Below, piece by piece: positions 35,744-44,035 of a stretch of 64,000 nt of DNA. The translations under genes and the position numbers were made by a program. The notes under the pieces are model-generated. The model saw only the letters and a list, made by a program, of their open reading frames with translations, was not told the DNA's origin and searched no databases. Position 1 is the stretch's first letter. The number at the start of each line of letters is the position of its first letter. Origin of the DNA: Rufibacter hautae (lineage in GTDB: Bacteria > Bacteroidota > Bacteroidia > Cytophagales > Hymenobacteraceae); NCBI RefSeq assembly GCF_008271695.1, contig NZ_VKKY01000002.1, positions 434,001 to 498,000 on the forward strand, written 5' to 3'.

Positions 35744-36283
35744 TTAATCTTTTTTCAAATATTCCTCAATTTTTTTTACCGCAATGTGGTAAGAAGCCTT
35801 GAGCGCGCCCACCGAGGTGCCCAGAATCTCAGAGATCTCCTCGTACTTGAGATCGTCAAAGTATTTCATGTTGAAGACCAGCCGTTGCTTGTCAGGCAGA
35901 CGCAGAAGTGCCTTTTGGAGTTTCAGCTGCACCTCGTCGCCGGAGAGCGTGTCTGTAGAATCCAGCTTCTGCGTGAGCTCGGCGGCCACGTCATGGATGG
36001 GCAGGAAAAAGCGTTTCTTTTTAGCGCTCAGGAAGTTGAGACACTCATTGGTGGCAATGCGGTAGATCCAGGTGTAGAGCTGAGAATCTTTCCGGAAATT
36101 CTCCAGATTGGTCCAGACCTTCACAAACACCTCCTGGGTCAGGTCATCGGCATCGTCATGGTCGATGACCATTTTGCGGACGTGCCAATACACCTTCTGC
36201 TGGTACTTGCGCACAAGCTGGTTAAAGGCCAGGTTCCGGGAATCTGGGTGCTGGAATTTCTCTAAAATCTCTTTGTCTTCCAA
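35744..36283 (-). CDS. ECF-type RNA polymerase sigma factor
   Basis: This 179-residue sigma factor has region 2 at about residues 18-90 (FNQLVRKYQQKVYWHVRKMV, DDLTQEVFVKVW, LYTWIYRIATNECLNFL). Region 4 is at about 120-175, with the helix-turn-helix DDLKYEEISEILGTSVGALKAS. It heads an operon with a one-helix membrane protein and a periplasmic Spy-like protein, a layout of envelope-stress modules in this phylum. A clean -33/-7 promoter was not found upstream, so autoregulation by its own promoter type is possible. It differs in sequence from the sigma factor at 7856 and has an unrelated regulator. Confidence 0.92.
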   Translation of the reverse strand: MEDKEILEKFQHPDSRNLAFNQLVRKYQQKVYWHVRKMVIDHDDADDLTQEVFVKVWTNLENFRKDSQLYTWIYRIATNECLNFLSAKKKRFFLPIHDVAAELTQKLDSTDTLSGDEVQLKLQKALLRLPDKQRLVFNMKYFDDLKYEEISEILGTSVGALKASYHIAVKKIEEYLKKD

Positions 36284-36371
36284 GGGAAGGGCGTGGTTCA
36301 GGTACGTGATGTTTGTGTTTGGCTCAGAGTAGAGGTGTAATCAAATTCAGGTTTGGTTTATGGTGAAATAA

Positions 36372-36421
36372 CGCTTCTGTTTAGGGGCCGATTTCTGGAA
36401 AACGGCCCCTAAACAGAAGCG
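36372..36421. repeat. Dispersed palindrome with extended arms (after transketolase C-half gene)
   Basis: Perfect 18-base arms (CGCTTCTGTTTAGGGGCC, 36372-36389; complement 36404-36421) surround the core GATTTCTGGAAAAC. It lies 42 bases after the stop on the minus strand. Confidence 0.88.
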
Positions 36422-36463
36422 GGATCATTATTTAAGTTATTATTAGCTAGTCACCTCTTGAGA

Positions 36464-37420
36464 TTATTTCTTGCGGGAGATAACGCGCTGAACCGCAGAA
36501 ACAATGCTCTGCTCATTAAGGCCGTACTTCTCCATCAGCTGCTCCGGCGTGCCGCTTTCCCCGAAGGTATCCATCACCGCCACAAACTCCTGCGGCGACG
36601 GTAACTGCTGGGCCAGAACGCGGGCCACCGATTCACCCAATCCGCCGTTGTAGTTGTGCTCCTCTGCGGTCACCACGCAACCGGTCTTGCGTACCGAGGC
36701 CAAAATAGCTTCCGTATCCAGTGGCTTGATGGTGTGGATGTTGATGATCTCGGCATCGATGCCTTGCTCGGCCAGCAGTTTGCCCGCCAGGATGGCTTTC
36801 CAAACCAAATGACCGGTAGCCAGAATGGTCACGTCTTTGCCTTCGTTCAGCATCAACGCTTTCCCAATCTCGAATTTCTGGTCAGCGGGGGTGAAGTTAG
36901 GTACCACCGGTCTTCCGAAGCGCAGGTACACTGGGCCTTCATAATCGGCAATGGCGATGGTGGCGGCTTTGGTCTGGTTGAAGTCACACGGGTTGATCAC
37001 CGTCATGTGCGGCAGCATCTTCATCATGCCCAAATCCTCCAGAATCTGGTGCGTGGCGCCGTCCTCGCCTAGGGTCAAACCCGCGTGCGACGCGCAGATC
37101 TTCACGTTCTTACCCGAATAGGCCACGCTCTGGCGAATTTGGTCATACACCCGGCCGGTAGAGAAGTTGGCGAACGTACCAGTGAATGGGATCTTACCGC
37201 CAATGGTCATCCCCGCGGCCAGCCCAATCATGTTGGCCTCGGCAATCCCCACCTGGAAAAAACGCTCCGGAAACTCCTTGATGAAGTCGCCCATTTTAAG
37301 GGAGCCAACCAGGTCGGCGCACAGGGCCACCACGTTAGGATTGGTACGGCCTAGTTCCAGCAGGCCAGCCCCGAAACCGGAGCGGGTATCTTTAGATTCT
37401 GAATATGGGAAGTCCTTCAT
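36464..37420 (-). CDS. Transketolase, C-terminal subunit
   Basis: This 318-residue protein is the second half of a split transketolase of the pentose phosphate pathway: the pyrimidine-binding domain and the C-terminal domain. The conserved Glu that activates thiamine diphosphate is in FFQVGIAEANMIGLAAGM near residue 58. ASHAGLTLGEDGATHQ near 110 and VYLRFGRP near 165 are typical. The N-terminal half lies 1.4 kb upstream on the same strand with a VWA-protein gene between. This gene starts 1 base after the VWA stop, so it depends on the same transcript. Split transketolases are common in bacteria; the inserted gene is not. Confidence 0.93.
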   Translation of the reverse strand: MKDFPYSESKDTRSGFGAGLLELGRTNPNVVALCADLVGSLKMGDFIKEFPERFFQVGIAEANMIGLAAGMTIGGKIPFTGTFANFSTGRVYDQIRQSVAYSGKNVKICASHAGLTLGEDGATHQILEDLGMMKMLPHMTVINPCDFNQTKAATIAIADYEGPVYLRFGRPVVPNFTPADQKFEIGKALMLNEGKDVTILATGHLVWKAILAGKLLAEQGIDAEIINIHTIKPLDTEAILASVRKTGCVVTAEEHNYNGGLGESVARVLAQQLPSPQEFVAVMDTFGESGTPEQLMEKYGLNEQSIVSAVQRVISRKK

Positions 37421-37421
37421 C

Positions 37422-38816
37422 TTAGTTGAAAAGTTTTATCGTCGTCGTTAAATTCGATTTTATGGTAAAATTCTTTACGTCGGTGAATTGGCTGCCTTTT
37501 GCAGATTTTAGCCTATAAACCACGCGGTAACGGCCGGGCTGCAAGGGTAGGCTTATCTTACTGCTGCCCTCGGGCAGGTTCCAGAGCCAGTCCTGGGTGC
37601 CGTCATTGTTCACCAGGTACAGACTACCGTAGCCTTTCAGGTCCTGTGTGATGTTGAGCGCGCCCGGCGGCGCAAAGGTGATTTCCGTGGCCTGACTCTG
37701 TTTGATGGTTACCGTCTTGCGGATGCGCGGCAAAGTAAGCAATTCCACTTCGTAGGTTCCAGTAAGGTATTTCTGCTGGCTGGGGAAGCGCTGGGTCTCC
37801 AGAATGTACGGACTGCCTTTCTCGCGTACCAGCGCCGTCACGGAGCCGTAGGAGGTGGGCGCATCCTGCCGCAGATACAAGTAGCCCTGTGGCGCTTTCA
37901 CTTTGAACACGTTGTGTTGCCCCGGCTTAATGTTCAGGTTTTTCAGTTCCACCGCGGGCAGCGTGTTTACCACCAGGTCATAAGAAAGCAGCGCGTCAAT
38001 TTCCAGCATATCGGGCTTGCCCGCCAGATCCAGAAAATGCACAAAGTTGTACTCCGGCTGGCCGGTCACGTTGTTCAGGAACGTGAGGTTCACATTGGTT
38101 TCTACCGGCCGGCCGGCGTCATCCGTTAGCTCTACTGACACCGTAGTCTTCTTCAAAGCGATACTGATGACGTTGTCCAGCACCTTCTGGAAGGTTTTGA
38201 TGTCTGAGGCGTTGTAGTACTGGCCCATGCACCCAAACTGCTGCGCGTACCCCGGGTCATCGCCCAAGCCAATAATGAACGGTTTAAGGAAAACCCGCTT
38301 TTTCTGGAGCGCCAGCGAGGTAGCGCAGGGATCTCCGCCGCAGCTTTCCAGACCATCGGTAATGATCACGATCACATTACGCGAATTGGCATCCGCCGGA
38401 AAATCATTCGCGGATTGCTCCAGGGAGTAGGTGATGGGTGTGTTGCCTTTGGGCGTGATCTGCTGCAGCCGCTTTTTAATGGCGGCGGCATTATGGGCGG
38501 CAAACGGAACCTCCAGCTTGGTGTCTTTGCAGTTCTTGAGGTTGACCGGCGTCTGGTGCCCGTACACCCGCAGCGCGATCTCCAGGTTGGCATAAGAGTC
38601 CAGGGAATCGGCCATGCGGGCCAGCATGCGCTGGGCTACTTTCCAGCGGTCGCTGGTTTCCCATTTGGCCTGCATGGAGCCTGAGGCATCCAAGAGAAAC
38701 AACAGTCGCGTCTTCTTGGGCGCCGGTGCCTTGTTTTGCGCAGCCGCAGGCAGAACCGTCATGCCTCCTATAAGAAAGCAGATGAGCCACAGATAAACGG
38801 AGCGCAGGAACGTCAT
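37422..38816 (-). CDS. Exported von Willebrand factor A domain protein
   Basis: This 464-residue protein has a signal peptide (LWLICFLIGGMTVLPAAAQ) and a VWA domain at about residues 36-215 with the metal-ion site LLDASGSMQ (near 41), a Thr in GNTPITYSL near 125 and ITDGLESCGGD near 152. The C-terminal half is a series of beta-rich segments like carboxypeptidase-regulatory or DUF-type sandwiches (GQHNVFKVKAPQGYLYLRQD, GTYEVELLTLPRIRKTVTI). It is probably periplasmic or surface-bound and binds a protein or glycan. Its gene sits exactly between the two transketolase halves with a 1-base gap on one side, a striking place for an envelope protein. Confidence 0.87.
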   Translation of the reverse strand: MTFLRSVYLWLICFLIGGMTVLPAAAQNKAPAPKKTRLLFLLDASGSMQAKWETSDRWKVAQRMLARMADSLDSYANLEIALRVYGHQTPVNLKNCKDTKLEVPFAAHNAAAIKKRLQQITPKGNTPITYSLEQSANDFPADANSRNVIVIITDGLESCGGDPCATSLALQKKRVFLKPFIIGLGDDPGYAQQFGCMGQYYNASDIKTFQKVLDNVISIALKKTTVSVELTDDAGRPVETNVNLTFLNNVTGQPEYNFVHFLDLAGKPDMLEIDALLSYDLVVNTLPAVELKNLNIKPGQHNVFKVKAPQGYLYLRQDAPTSYGSVTALVREKGSPYILETQRFPSQQKYLTGTYEVELLTLPRIRKTVTIKQSQATEITFAPPGALNITQDLKGYGSLYLVNNDGTQDWLWNLPEGSSKISLPLQPGRYRVVYRLKSAKGSQFTDVKNFTIKSNLTTTIKLFN

Positions 38817-38870
38817 ACCTAAGAAGGGAAGATGGGCAGACGCCAGAGCGCCTGCCCGCCAGAGAAATGA

Positions 38871-39728
38871 TTAATAGTCGTTGAGGGTTTCTTTCAGTTG
38901 TACCAACGCCTGCTCCAACTGGGCATCGTTAGGCGCTACGCCATGCCATTTGTGTGAGCCCATCATGAAGTCTACCCCGAAGCCCATTTGGGTGTTCATG
39001 AGAATACAGATAGGTTGACCCTGGCCAGACAAGGCTTTGGCTTCATCCAGCACCGGAATCAGGCTGGCAAAGTTGTTCCCGTTGTCGCAGTTCAGTACTT
39101 TCCAGCCGAAGGCCTCAAACTTGGCGCGCAGGTTACCCAAACTCATTACCGCGTCTACCGGACCGTCAATCTGTTGGCCGTTGTAGTCCACGGTCCAGAT
39201 GAGGTTATCTACTTTGTGGTGGGCGGCGTACATGGCAGCTTCCCAAACCTGGCCTTCCTCCAACTCACCGTCGCCGGTAAGCACATACACCAGTTTGTCA
39301 TCGCCGTTCAGTTTCTTGATCTGCGCCGCTCCAGTAGCCACCGATGGACCCTGGCCCAGAGAACCAGACGCGATCCGGATGCCGGGCAGCCCTTCCTCCG
39401 TGGCCGGGTGGCCCTGCAAACGGGAATTCAGTTTCCGGAAGGTAGCCAACTCTTTTGGATCAAAGTAGCCGGCACGGGCCAGCGTGCTGTACCAAACCGG
39501 GGAGATGTGCCCATTAGACAAGAAGAACAGATCCTCGCCGATGCCGTTCATGTCAAACTCGGGCTTGTGGGTCATCTGCCGGAAGTACAGCGATACCAGG
39601 AATTCGGTGCAGCCCAGCGAGCCGCCCGGGTGGCCCGAGTTCACGGCATGCACCATGCGCACGATATCGCGGCGTACCTGGTAGGCCACGTTCAGCAGTT
39701 GATCCGCGTCGTAGTTGAATGGGTTCAT
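38871..39728 (-). CDS. Transketolase, N-terminal subunit
   Basis: This 285-residue protein is the thiamine-diphosphate-binding half of a split transketolase. The start DIVRMVHAVNSGHPGGSLG (near residue 19) carries the family His residues. The cofactor motif GDGELEEGQVWEAAMYAAHHKVDN (starting near 150) includes the metal-binding Asp and Asn. HGVAPNDAQLEQAL closes the domain. It needs the C-terminal half encoded at 36464-37420 to make an active enzyme. The gene heads a three-gene minus-strand run with the VWA gene in the middle. A palindrome copy lies upstream of the start. Confidence 0.93.
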   Translation of the reverse strand: MNPFNYDADQLLNVAYQVRRDIVRMVHAVNSGHPGGSLGCTEFLVSLYFRQMTHKPEFDMNGIGEDLFFLSNGHISPVWYSTLARAGYFDPKELATFRKLNSRLQGHPATEEGLPGIRIASGSLGQGPSVATGAAQIKKLNGDDKLVYVLTGDGELEEGQVWEAAMYAAHHKVDNLIWTVDYNGQQIDGPVDAVMSLGNLRAKFEAFGWKVLNCDNGNNFASLIPVLDEAKALSGQGQPICILMNTQMGFGVDFMMGSHKWHGVAPNDAQLEQALVQLKETLNDY

Positions 39729-39785
39729 ATGAAAAGGTGGAGGTTTTAAAGGTTGAAAATAGGAAGGCTGGCCTTCAATAAATCC

Positions 39786-39821
39786 GTTTAGCGCCAGAAT
39801 TTAGGAAAATTGGCCTAAAAC
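39786..39821. repeat. Dispersed palindrome (between bcp and transketolase genes)
   Basis: GTTTAGCGCCAGAATT and AAATTGGCCTAAAAC form imperfect arms of the family type. It lies directly next to the bcp terminator. Confidence 0.65.
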
Positions 39822-39863
39822 AAAAAAGAGCTGCCTACCCCAAGGATGGGAGCGGCGGCTCTT
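39821..39863 (-). terminator. Rho-independent terminator of the bcp-type gene
   Basis: On the minus strand AAGAGCCGCC and GGCAGCTCTT pair at 9 of 10 positions and are followed by TTTTTTG, 7 bases after the stop. Confidence 0.82.
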
Positions 39864-39869
39864 CAAACG

Positions 39870-40316
39870 TTATTTCAGCAACTGCGCGGTGTGGTTCTTG
39901 GTGTCTACCTTGGTGATGATGTCCTCAATCTTGCCTTCCTCGTCAATCACGAAGGTGTAGCGCATAGTGCCCATGTATTTGCGGCCGTACATGCTTTTCT
40001 CCTGCCAAACGCCGTATTTCTCCACGATCTCGTGCTCGGTATCGGCCAGTAGGGGGAAGGGCAGCTCAAACTTTTGGATGAACTTCTGGTGTGACTTCTC
40101 ATCGTCCACGCTCACGCCAAGCACCACGTAGCCTTGGGCCAGCAGCGCGTCATAGTTGTCGCGGAGGTTACAGGCCTGGGCCGTGCAGCCCGGCGTGTCG
40201 TCTTTGGGGTAGAAGTAAAGCACCACCTTTTTGCCTCTGAATTGGCTCATTTTCACCGGCGCACCATTTTGGTCTTTCACCTCAAAGTCTGGGGCCGCGT
40301 CACCTATCTGTAGCAT
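39870..40316 (-). CDS. bcp: Thioredoxin-dependent thiol peroxidase (Bcp/PrxQ)
   Basis: This 148-residue cytosolic peroxiredoxin reduces hydrogen peroxide and organic peroxides using thioredoxin. The peroxidatic Cys is in FYPKDDTPGCTAQACNLRD near residue 44; the second Cys, five residues later, is the resolving Cys of the Bcp/PrxQ group. The start at 40316 (MLQIGDAAPDFEVKD) fits the family. Upstream in-frame codons read as Asn/Gln/Thr repeats from a low-complexity DNA stretch and are not coding. It is monocistronic with its own terminator. Confidence 0.94.
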   Translation of the reverse strand: MLQIGDAAPDFEVKDQNGAPVKMSQFRGKKVVLYFYPKDDTPGCTAQACNLRDNYDALLAQGYVVLGVSVDDEKSHQKFIQKFELPFPLLADTEHEIVEKYGVWQEKSMYGRKYMGTMRYTFVIDEEGKIEDIITKVDTKNHTAQLLK

Positions 40317-40323
40317 TCTTTTT

Positions 40324-40490
40324 TGATTGTTAGTTGTTGGTTGTTGATTGTTAATTGTTGAAGCTGTCAATGGTAACTGTTTTAAGGCTTATTTTCTAAA
40401 AACAGGCCTAACGCAGATAGCTAAATTCAGAAGGATCATTGGCTTCTGATTACCAAAAGAAACAATCAGCAATTAACAATCAACAATATT
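40324..40490. repeat. Heptad-like GTTGATT/GTTAATT repeats in inverted orientation around a palindrome
   Basis: On the left (about 40324-40360) a run of TTGTTGATTGTTAATTGTTG-like units; on the right (about 40469-40488) its reverse complement CAGCAATTAACAATCAACAA. The 20-base ends pair with one mismatch over about 110 bases and enclose the palindrome at 40377-40416. Confidence 0.7.
40377..40416. repeat. Dispersed palindrome (between M23 peptidase and bcp genes)
   Basis: CTGTTTTAAGGCTTATTTT and AAAACAGGCCTAACGCAG form the imperfect arms. It lies about 70 bases after the M23 stop on the minus strand. Confidence 0.65.
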
Positions 40491-42405
40491 AAATTTTAGT
40501 AGTGTACACGGCTTCGTTGCCCATGGCATCTTTCACGCGCAGCACTACGTCACCGGCCAAAGGTACAGTTTTATCCAGTCTCTCTGAGGTGAGGGTGGAG
40601 TTTTTGTGTTCCCATTTGAGCAGGAGCCATTGGCCGTTCACCTCGCAGCTCCAATTGGCAATTCCCGACAAGTTGTCCCAGATCCTGAAGCTGAGCTGGT
40701 TCGGAGATTTGCTGACCAGTTTCACGGTAGGCGCCACGGTATCGCTCAGGACTTTGAATTTGCCCAGGTCTTTGGCGCTGAAGGTGATAGCGTCTCCGTT
40801 CCAGGTGCCGCCCAGGAACCCGGCGCCCTTGCCCCAGCCCAGCGCGTACACCGCCGCTTTGGTTTTGTCCAGCGGCAGTTTGGCGGGCCTGATGGTGACT
40901 TTGGCCGGTTGGAACAACGTCGTCAAGGGGTTGTTGATGCTGAAGACATCCTGCGCATCGTGCGAAGTCTGCAGAATCAACGTGTCATACAGCGAGTTCT
41001 TTCCGAAGGTGATGTCCATGAACCGGTTGGAGTACAGGTACTCGGTGCCCGGCGGAATGAGGTGGCTGAAGGGGAACCGCACTCGGGTGCCGCCCACCTC
41101 GGCTGAATCAGGCAGGCCTCCTATCATGTTATACAGGTACACCGATCCCGCTTTGGTGGTGTAAGACGGAATCACCGCATATTTATAGTTGCCGATGTAC
41201 AAGTCCAGGTTACGGGGAGCTTTGGCGGTATCTGCCACCGTGATTTTCAGGAAACTCTCCACTATTTCATGCCCGATTTTGGGTTTGGCTACCTGCGGCG
41301 TTCCCATGGATTTATAGGCACTGCTTTCGCCTTTGAGGTAGAAACGCAGTTGGGTGGTGTTCTTATAAGAGTCGTACAGATCGGCGGTTACCTCGTATAC
41401 CTTGCCTTCCTCAATCCGGAACCGGCCCCGGTTATGGTCAATCTCATAGATGGGCAGGTTATTGCCGTCGGCCATGTACAGCCGCTGGAAAGCCCGGTTG
41501 TTGATCTTGAGCACCGGAAAGTTGATGTGCGCCGATACCTGCCGCTGCTTATCAAACGGCACGCCGTCAATGGTGTGGCGGTAAACCGGTTCTCCATTGA
41601 TCTTCAGTTCCATAGACTGCACGCCGTTGGTGTTGGCCGCGCCGTTGTACTGGTCAATCGCCTGGATTTCCAGCCCCAGCAACCCCGAGGCGGAAAGCGT
41701 ATCTGCGATGGTATAGCTATTGCCTTGTTTCACCGGCGTGAACTCTTGCCGCTTGAATTCGCCTTTCACGCGGGCGTCAATGCTCTGCGGCGTCAGGGCG
41801 AAGTTGTAGACGGTGGGTGGTATCTGGTCCACAATCTCGGGAAAGCCGTAGCGCAGCGGGTTGAGCAGGTTGTTTTTGGCATCCCGTACCTCAAAGTGCA
41901 GGTGCGGCCCGCCGGAGCCGCCCGTGTTGCCGGAGAAGGCGATAACGTCACCTTTCTTTACGGGGAACTGGGCCTCGTTGAAAGACGCCTCCACGTCAAA
42001 AGACTTTTTCTGGTACTGCAACCCCAGCATGTAGTCAGCCAAGGCCGGTACCAAATGGTTCAGGTGGCCGTAGGTAGTGATCAAACCGTTGGTGTGGGTC
42101 ACGAACACCAGGTTGCCGTAGCCGTAGCTGGAGAGCTTCACATAAGAGATGTAGCCATCGCCGGCGGAGTAGACCGGCAAACCTATCTTGCCCTCGGTCT
42201 TGATGTCAATGCCGCCGTGGAAGTGGTTGGGCCTGATCTCACCCATGCTGCCCGAGAGGAAGTTCTGGGTGCCGGGTTTGATGGGGAACGCAAAGGGGTT
42301 GGCGGAAAAAGATGCCTGGGGGGTAGGCTGGGCCTGCGCCAGGGCAGCCCCGCTACTTCCCAGCAGAATGGCAATGAAAAAGGAACGTACGCTACTTAAC
42401 TTCAA
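40489..42405 (-). CDS. Exported M23-family peptidase (LytM domain)
   Basis: This 638-residue protein has a signal peptide (SFFIAILLGSSGAALAQAQ) and an N-terminal M23 domain at about residues 35-195. The zinc ligands are in NHFHGGIDIKTEG near 62 (His and Asp) and in GPHLHFEVRD near 166 (His-x-His). M23 enzymes cut peptidoglycan cross-links or act as activators of amidases. The remaining 440 residues are beta-rich, with no motif I recognise, and end in a domain like WSCEVNGQWLLLKWE. The gene starts inside the end of the FAH hydrolase gene (14-base overlap), so the two are coupled. Confidence 0.9.
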   Translation of the reverse strand: MKLSSVRSFFIAILLGSSGAALAQAQPTPQASFSANPFAFPIKPGTQNFLSGSMGEIRPNHFHGGIDIKTEGKIGLPVYSAGDGYISYVKLSSYGYGNLVFVTHTNGLITTYGHLNHLVPALADYMLGLQYQKKSFDVEASFNEAQFPVKKGDVIAFSGNTGGSGGPHLHFEVRDAKNNLLNPLRYGFPEIVDQIPPTVYNFALTPQSIDARVKGEFKRQEFTPVKQGNSYTIADTLSASGLLGLEIQAIDQYNGAANTNGVQSMELKINGEPVYRHTIDGVPFDKQRQVSAHINFPVLKINNRAFQRLYMADGNNLPIYEIDHNRGRFRIEEGKVYEVTADLYDSYKNTTQLRFYLKGESSAYKSMGTPQVAKPKIGHEIVESFLKITVADTAKAPRNLDLYIGNYKYAVIPSYTTKAGSVYLYNMIGGLPDSAEVGGTRVRFPFSHLIPPGTEYLYSNRFMDITFGKNSLYDTLILQTSHDAQDVFSINNPLTTLFQPAKVTIRPAKLPLDKTKAAVYALGWGKGAGFLGGTWNGDAITFSAKDLGKFKVLSDTVAPTVKLVSKSPNQLSFRIWDNLSGIANWSCEVNGQWLLLKWEHKNSTLTSERLDKTVPLAGDVVLRVKDAMGNEAVYTTKI

Positions 42406-43003
42406 AATTCAAAAGGTTTTTGTCTTCTATAAACGCCTCCAGCCGGTCTCCTATTTTAACGGGGCCTACGCCCGCCGGCGTGCCAGTGAAAATAAGGTCG
42501 CCTTTCTTGAGGGTGATGAACCGGGACATATACGCCAGAATAGCGCCAAAGTCATGGATCATCATGCCTGAATTTCCCTGCTGTTTCAGCTCGCCGTTCT
42601 GTTTCAGGCTGAAGTTGATGTTGTCAAACGCCGGAAATTCCTCCACCGGCAAGAATTCTGAGATGGGGGCGGAGCCGTTAAAGCCTTTGGCCAGGGTCCA
42701 GGGCAGGCCTTTCGTTTTGGCTTTGGTTTGCAAATCACGGGCGGTAAAATCAATGCCAATGCCGATGCCGTCAAAATACTTCGCCGCGAACTTGGGCTGG
42801 ATGTTCTTGCCTTCCTTGCTGATGCGCAGCACCAACTCTACTTCGTAATGGATATCCGTGCTGTAGTCTGGAAAGTAGAAAGGTTCGTTGTTGCGCAGAA
42901 CGGCAGTATCGGGCTTGAAGAAAATCACGGGCTCATCCGGAACCTCGTTTTTCAGCTCAGCAATATGTTCTGAGTAGTTACGGCCTATGGCAAGTATTTT
43001 CAT
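42392..43003 (-). CDS. Fumarylacetoacetate hydrolase (FAH) family enzyme
   Basis: This 203-residue enzyme belongs to the FAH fold group, which cleaves carbon-carbon bonds in acylpyruvates or decarboxylates oxaloacetate. Metal ligands are the Glu pair in DIHYEVELVLRI near residue 66 and Asp in IGIDFTARDLQ near 98; KGFNGSAPIS near 118 and the end FTGTPAGVGPVKIGD near 175 fit acylpyruvase-like members. The start at 43003 (MKILAIGRNYSEH) is at the conserved N-terminus and 18 bases from a good promoter. It overlaps the M23 peptidase gene by 14 bases, which is odd for unrelated functions but common in compact operons. Confidence 0.9.
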   Translation of the reverse strand: MKILAIGRNYSEHIAELKNEVPDEPVIFFKPDTAVLRNNEPFYFPDYSTDIHYEVELVLRISKEGKNIQPKFAAKYFDGIGIGIDFTARDLQTKAKTKGLPWTLAKGFNGSAPISEFLPVEEFPAFDNINFSLKQNGELKQQGNSGMMIHDFGAILAYMSRFITLKKGDLIFTGTPAGVGPVKIGDRLEAFIEDKNLLNFEVK

Positions 43004-43020
43004 GGCTGGTCTTTTGTTTT

Positions 43021-43051
43021 CAAAGATAGGACTTTCTCGTGGTCGCCTCAA
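43021..43051 (-). promoter_or_regulatory. Bacteroidota-type promoter of the FAH-M23 operon
   Basis: On the minus strand TTG (43049-43051), 20 bases, TATCTTTG (43021-43028) match the -33/-7 pattern. Initiation near 43014 gives a leader of about 11 bases. Confidence 0.65.
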
Positions 43052-43231
43052 GTCTGGCAAAAAGACTTGGCTAAAAATAAAATTGGCATGGAATTGTATA
43101 GAGGATTGAAATAGATTTGCGCCGTGATTCTGAAGAGGCCAACACTTTGTCTTCCATTCTCCGTATAGGTCAACGTTCCTAGACAGAGGCAGTGCCACGG
43201 CAGGATCTTTTTGTATTACCTTAACCTATCT

Positions 43232-44032
43232 ATGAAAATGAGCATGTTCAAAAATGCACTCTTCACCTTGGCGGTTCTGCTATTGGCGGGGTGTACCACC
43301 GTTCCTATCACAGGTCGCCGGCAGTTATCGCTGGTGGGTGACCAGGAGGTGATCCAGATGTCTTTCCAGGCCTACAATGACCTGATGAAGCAAAGCAAAC
43401 TTTCTTCCAACGCTACTCAGACCGCCATGGTGAAACGGGTAGGCCAACGCATCCAAGGCGCCGTAGAGAGCTTCATGCGCCAACAAGGTGCCTCGGCTCA
43501 GTTGGAAGGGTATCAGTGGGAGTTTAACCTCATCCAAGACGATAAGCAACAGAACGCGTTTGCCATGGCCGGCGGAAAAACCGCGGTGTACACCGGCTTG
43601 CTGCCCATCACGCAAAATGAGACCGGTTTAGCCGTGGTCATGGGCCACGAGATTGCGCACGCCATTGCCAAGCACTCTAATGAGCGCATCAGCCAGCAAT
43701 TGGCCGCCGAGTTTGGGGGAGCTACCCTGGGTTCTTTGGGCGGAGGTGCCTCTTCGCAGGTGTTGAATACCGCCTACGGGATTGGAGCCGGGGTAGGTTT
43801 GATGAAGTTCGGGCGGACCCAGGAGTCTGAAGCCGACCGCCTGGGGCTGATCTTCATGTCTATGGCCGGGTATAACCCAGAAGCCGCCATTCCTTTCTGG
43901 GAGCGGATGGCTGCCTCCAGCAACGGACAGTCACCACCTGAGTTTCTGAGTACGCACCCTTCCAACGAAACCCGTATCGCGGATATCAGGAAGAACATGC
44001 CGGAAGCGAAAAAATACTACAAAGCCCGCTAA
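43232..44032 (+). CDS. M48-family metallopeptidase lipoprotein (LoiP/YcaL-like)
   Basis: This 266-residue zinc peptidase has a lipoprotein signal (LFTLAVLLLAGCTTVP; Cys near 20) and would be anchored in an envelope membrane. The zinc motif HEIAHAIAKHSNER is near residue 148, and the third ligand Glu is in QESEADRLGLIFMSMAGYNP near 205. The PITGRRQLSLV segment after the Cys is typical of this subgroup. Related enzymes degrade misfolded envelope proteins. ATG 43232 is chosen to set the signal peptide. A 25-codon frame follows 3 bases after the stop. The FAH operon is divergent. Confidence 0.93.
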   Translation: MKMSMFKNALFTLAVLLLAGCTTVPITGRRQLSLVGDQEVIQMSFQAYNDLMKQSKLSSNATQTAMVKRVGQRIQGAVESFMRQQGASAQLEGYQWEFNLIQDDKQQNAFAMAGGKTAVYTGLLPITQNETGLAVVMGHEIAHAIAKHSNERISQQLAAEFGGATLGSLGGGASSQVLNTAYGIGAGVGLMKFGRTQESEADRLGLIFMSMAGYNPEAAIPFWERMAASSNGQSPPEFLSTHPSNETRIADIRKNMPEAKKYYKAR

Positions 44033-44035
44033 GCC

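Noticed and set aside
38988-39749. Long 253-codon frame opposite the transketolase N-half gene
   Set aside because: It is antisense to a clear gene. The His/Val-rich translation follows from the codon pattern of the real gene.
40324-40490. CRISPR-like array
   Set aside because: The repeat units are short, abut without spacers and are arranged as inverted runs. There are no cas genes.
41269-42399. 376-codon frame opposite the M23 peptidase gene
   Set aside because: Antisense shadow of a gene with clear zinc ligands; no family motif of its own.
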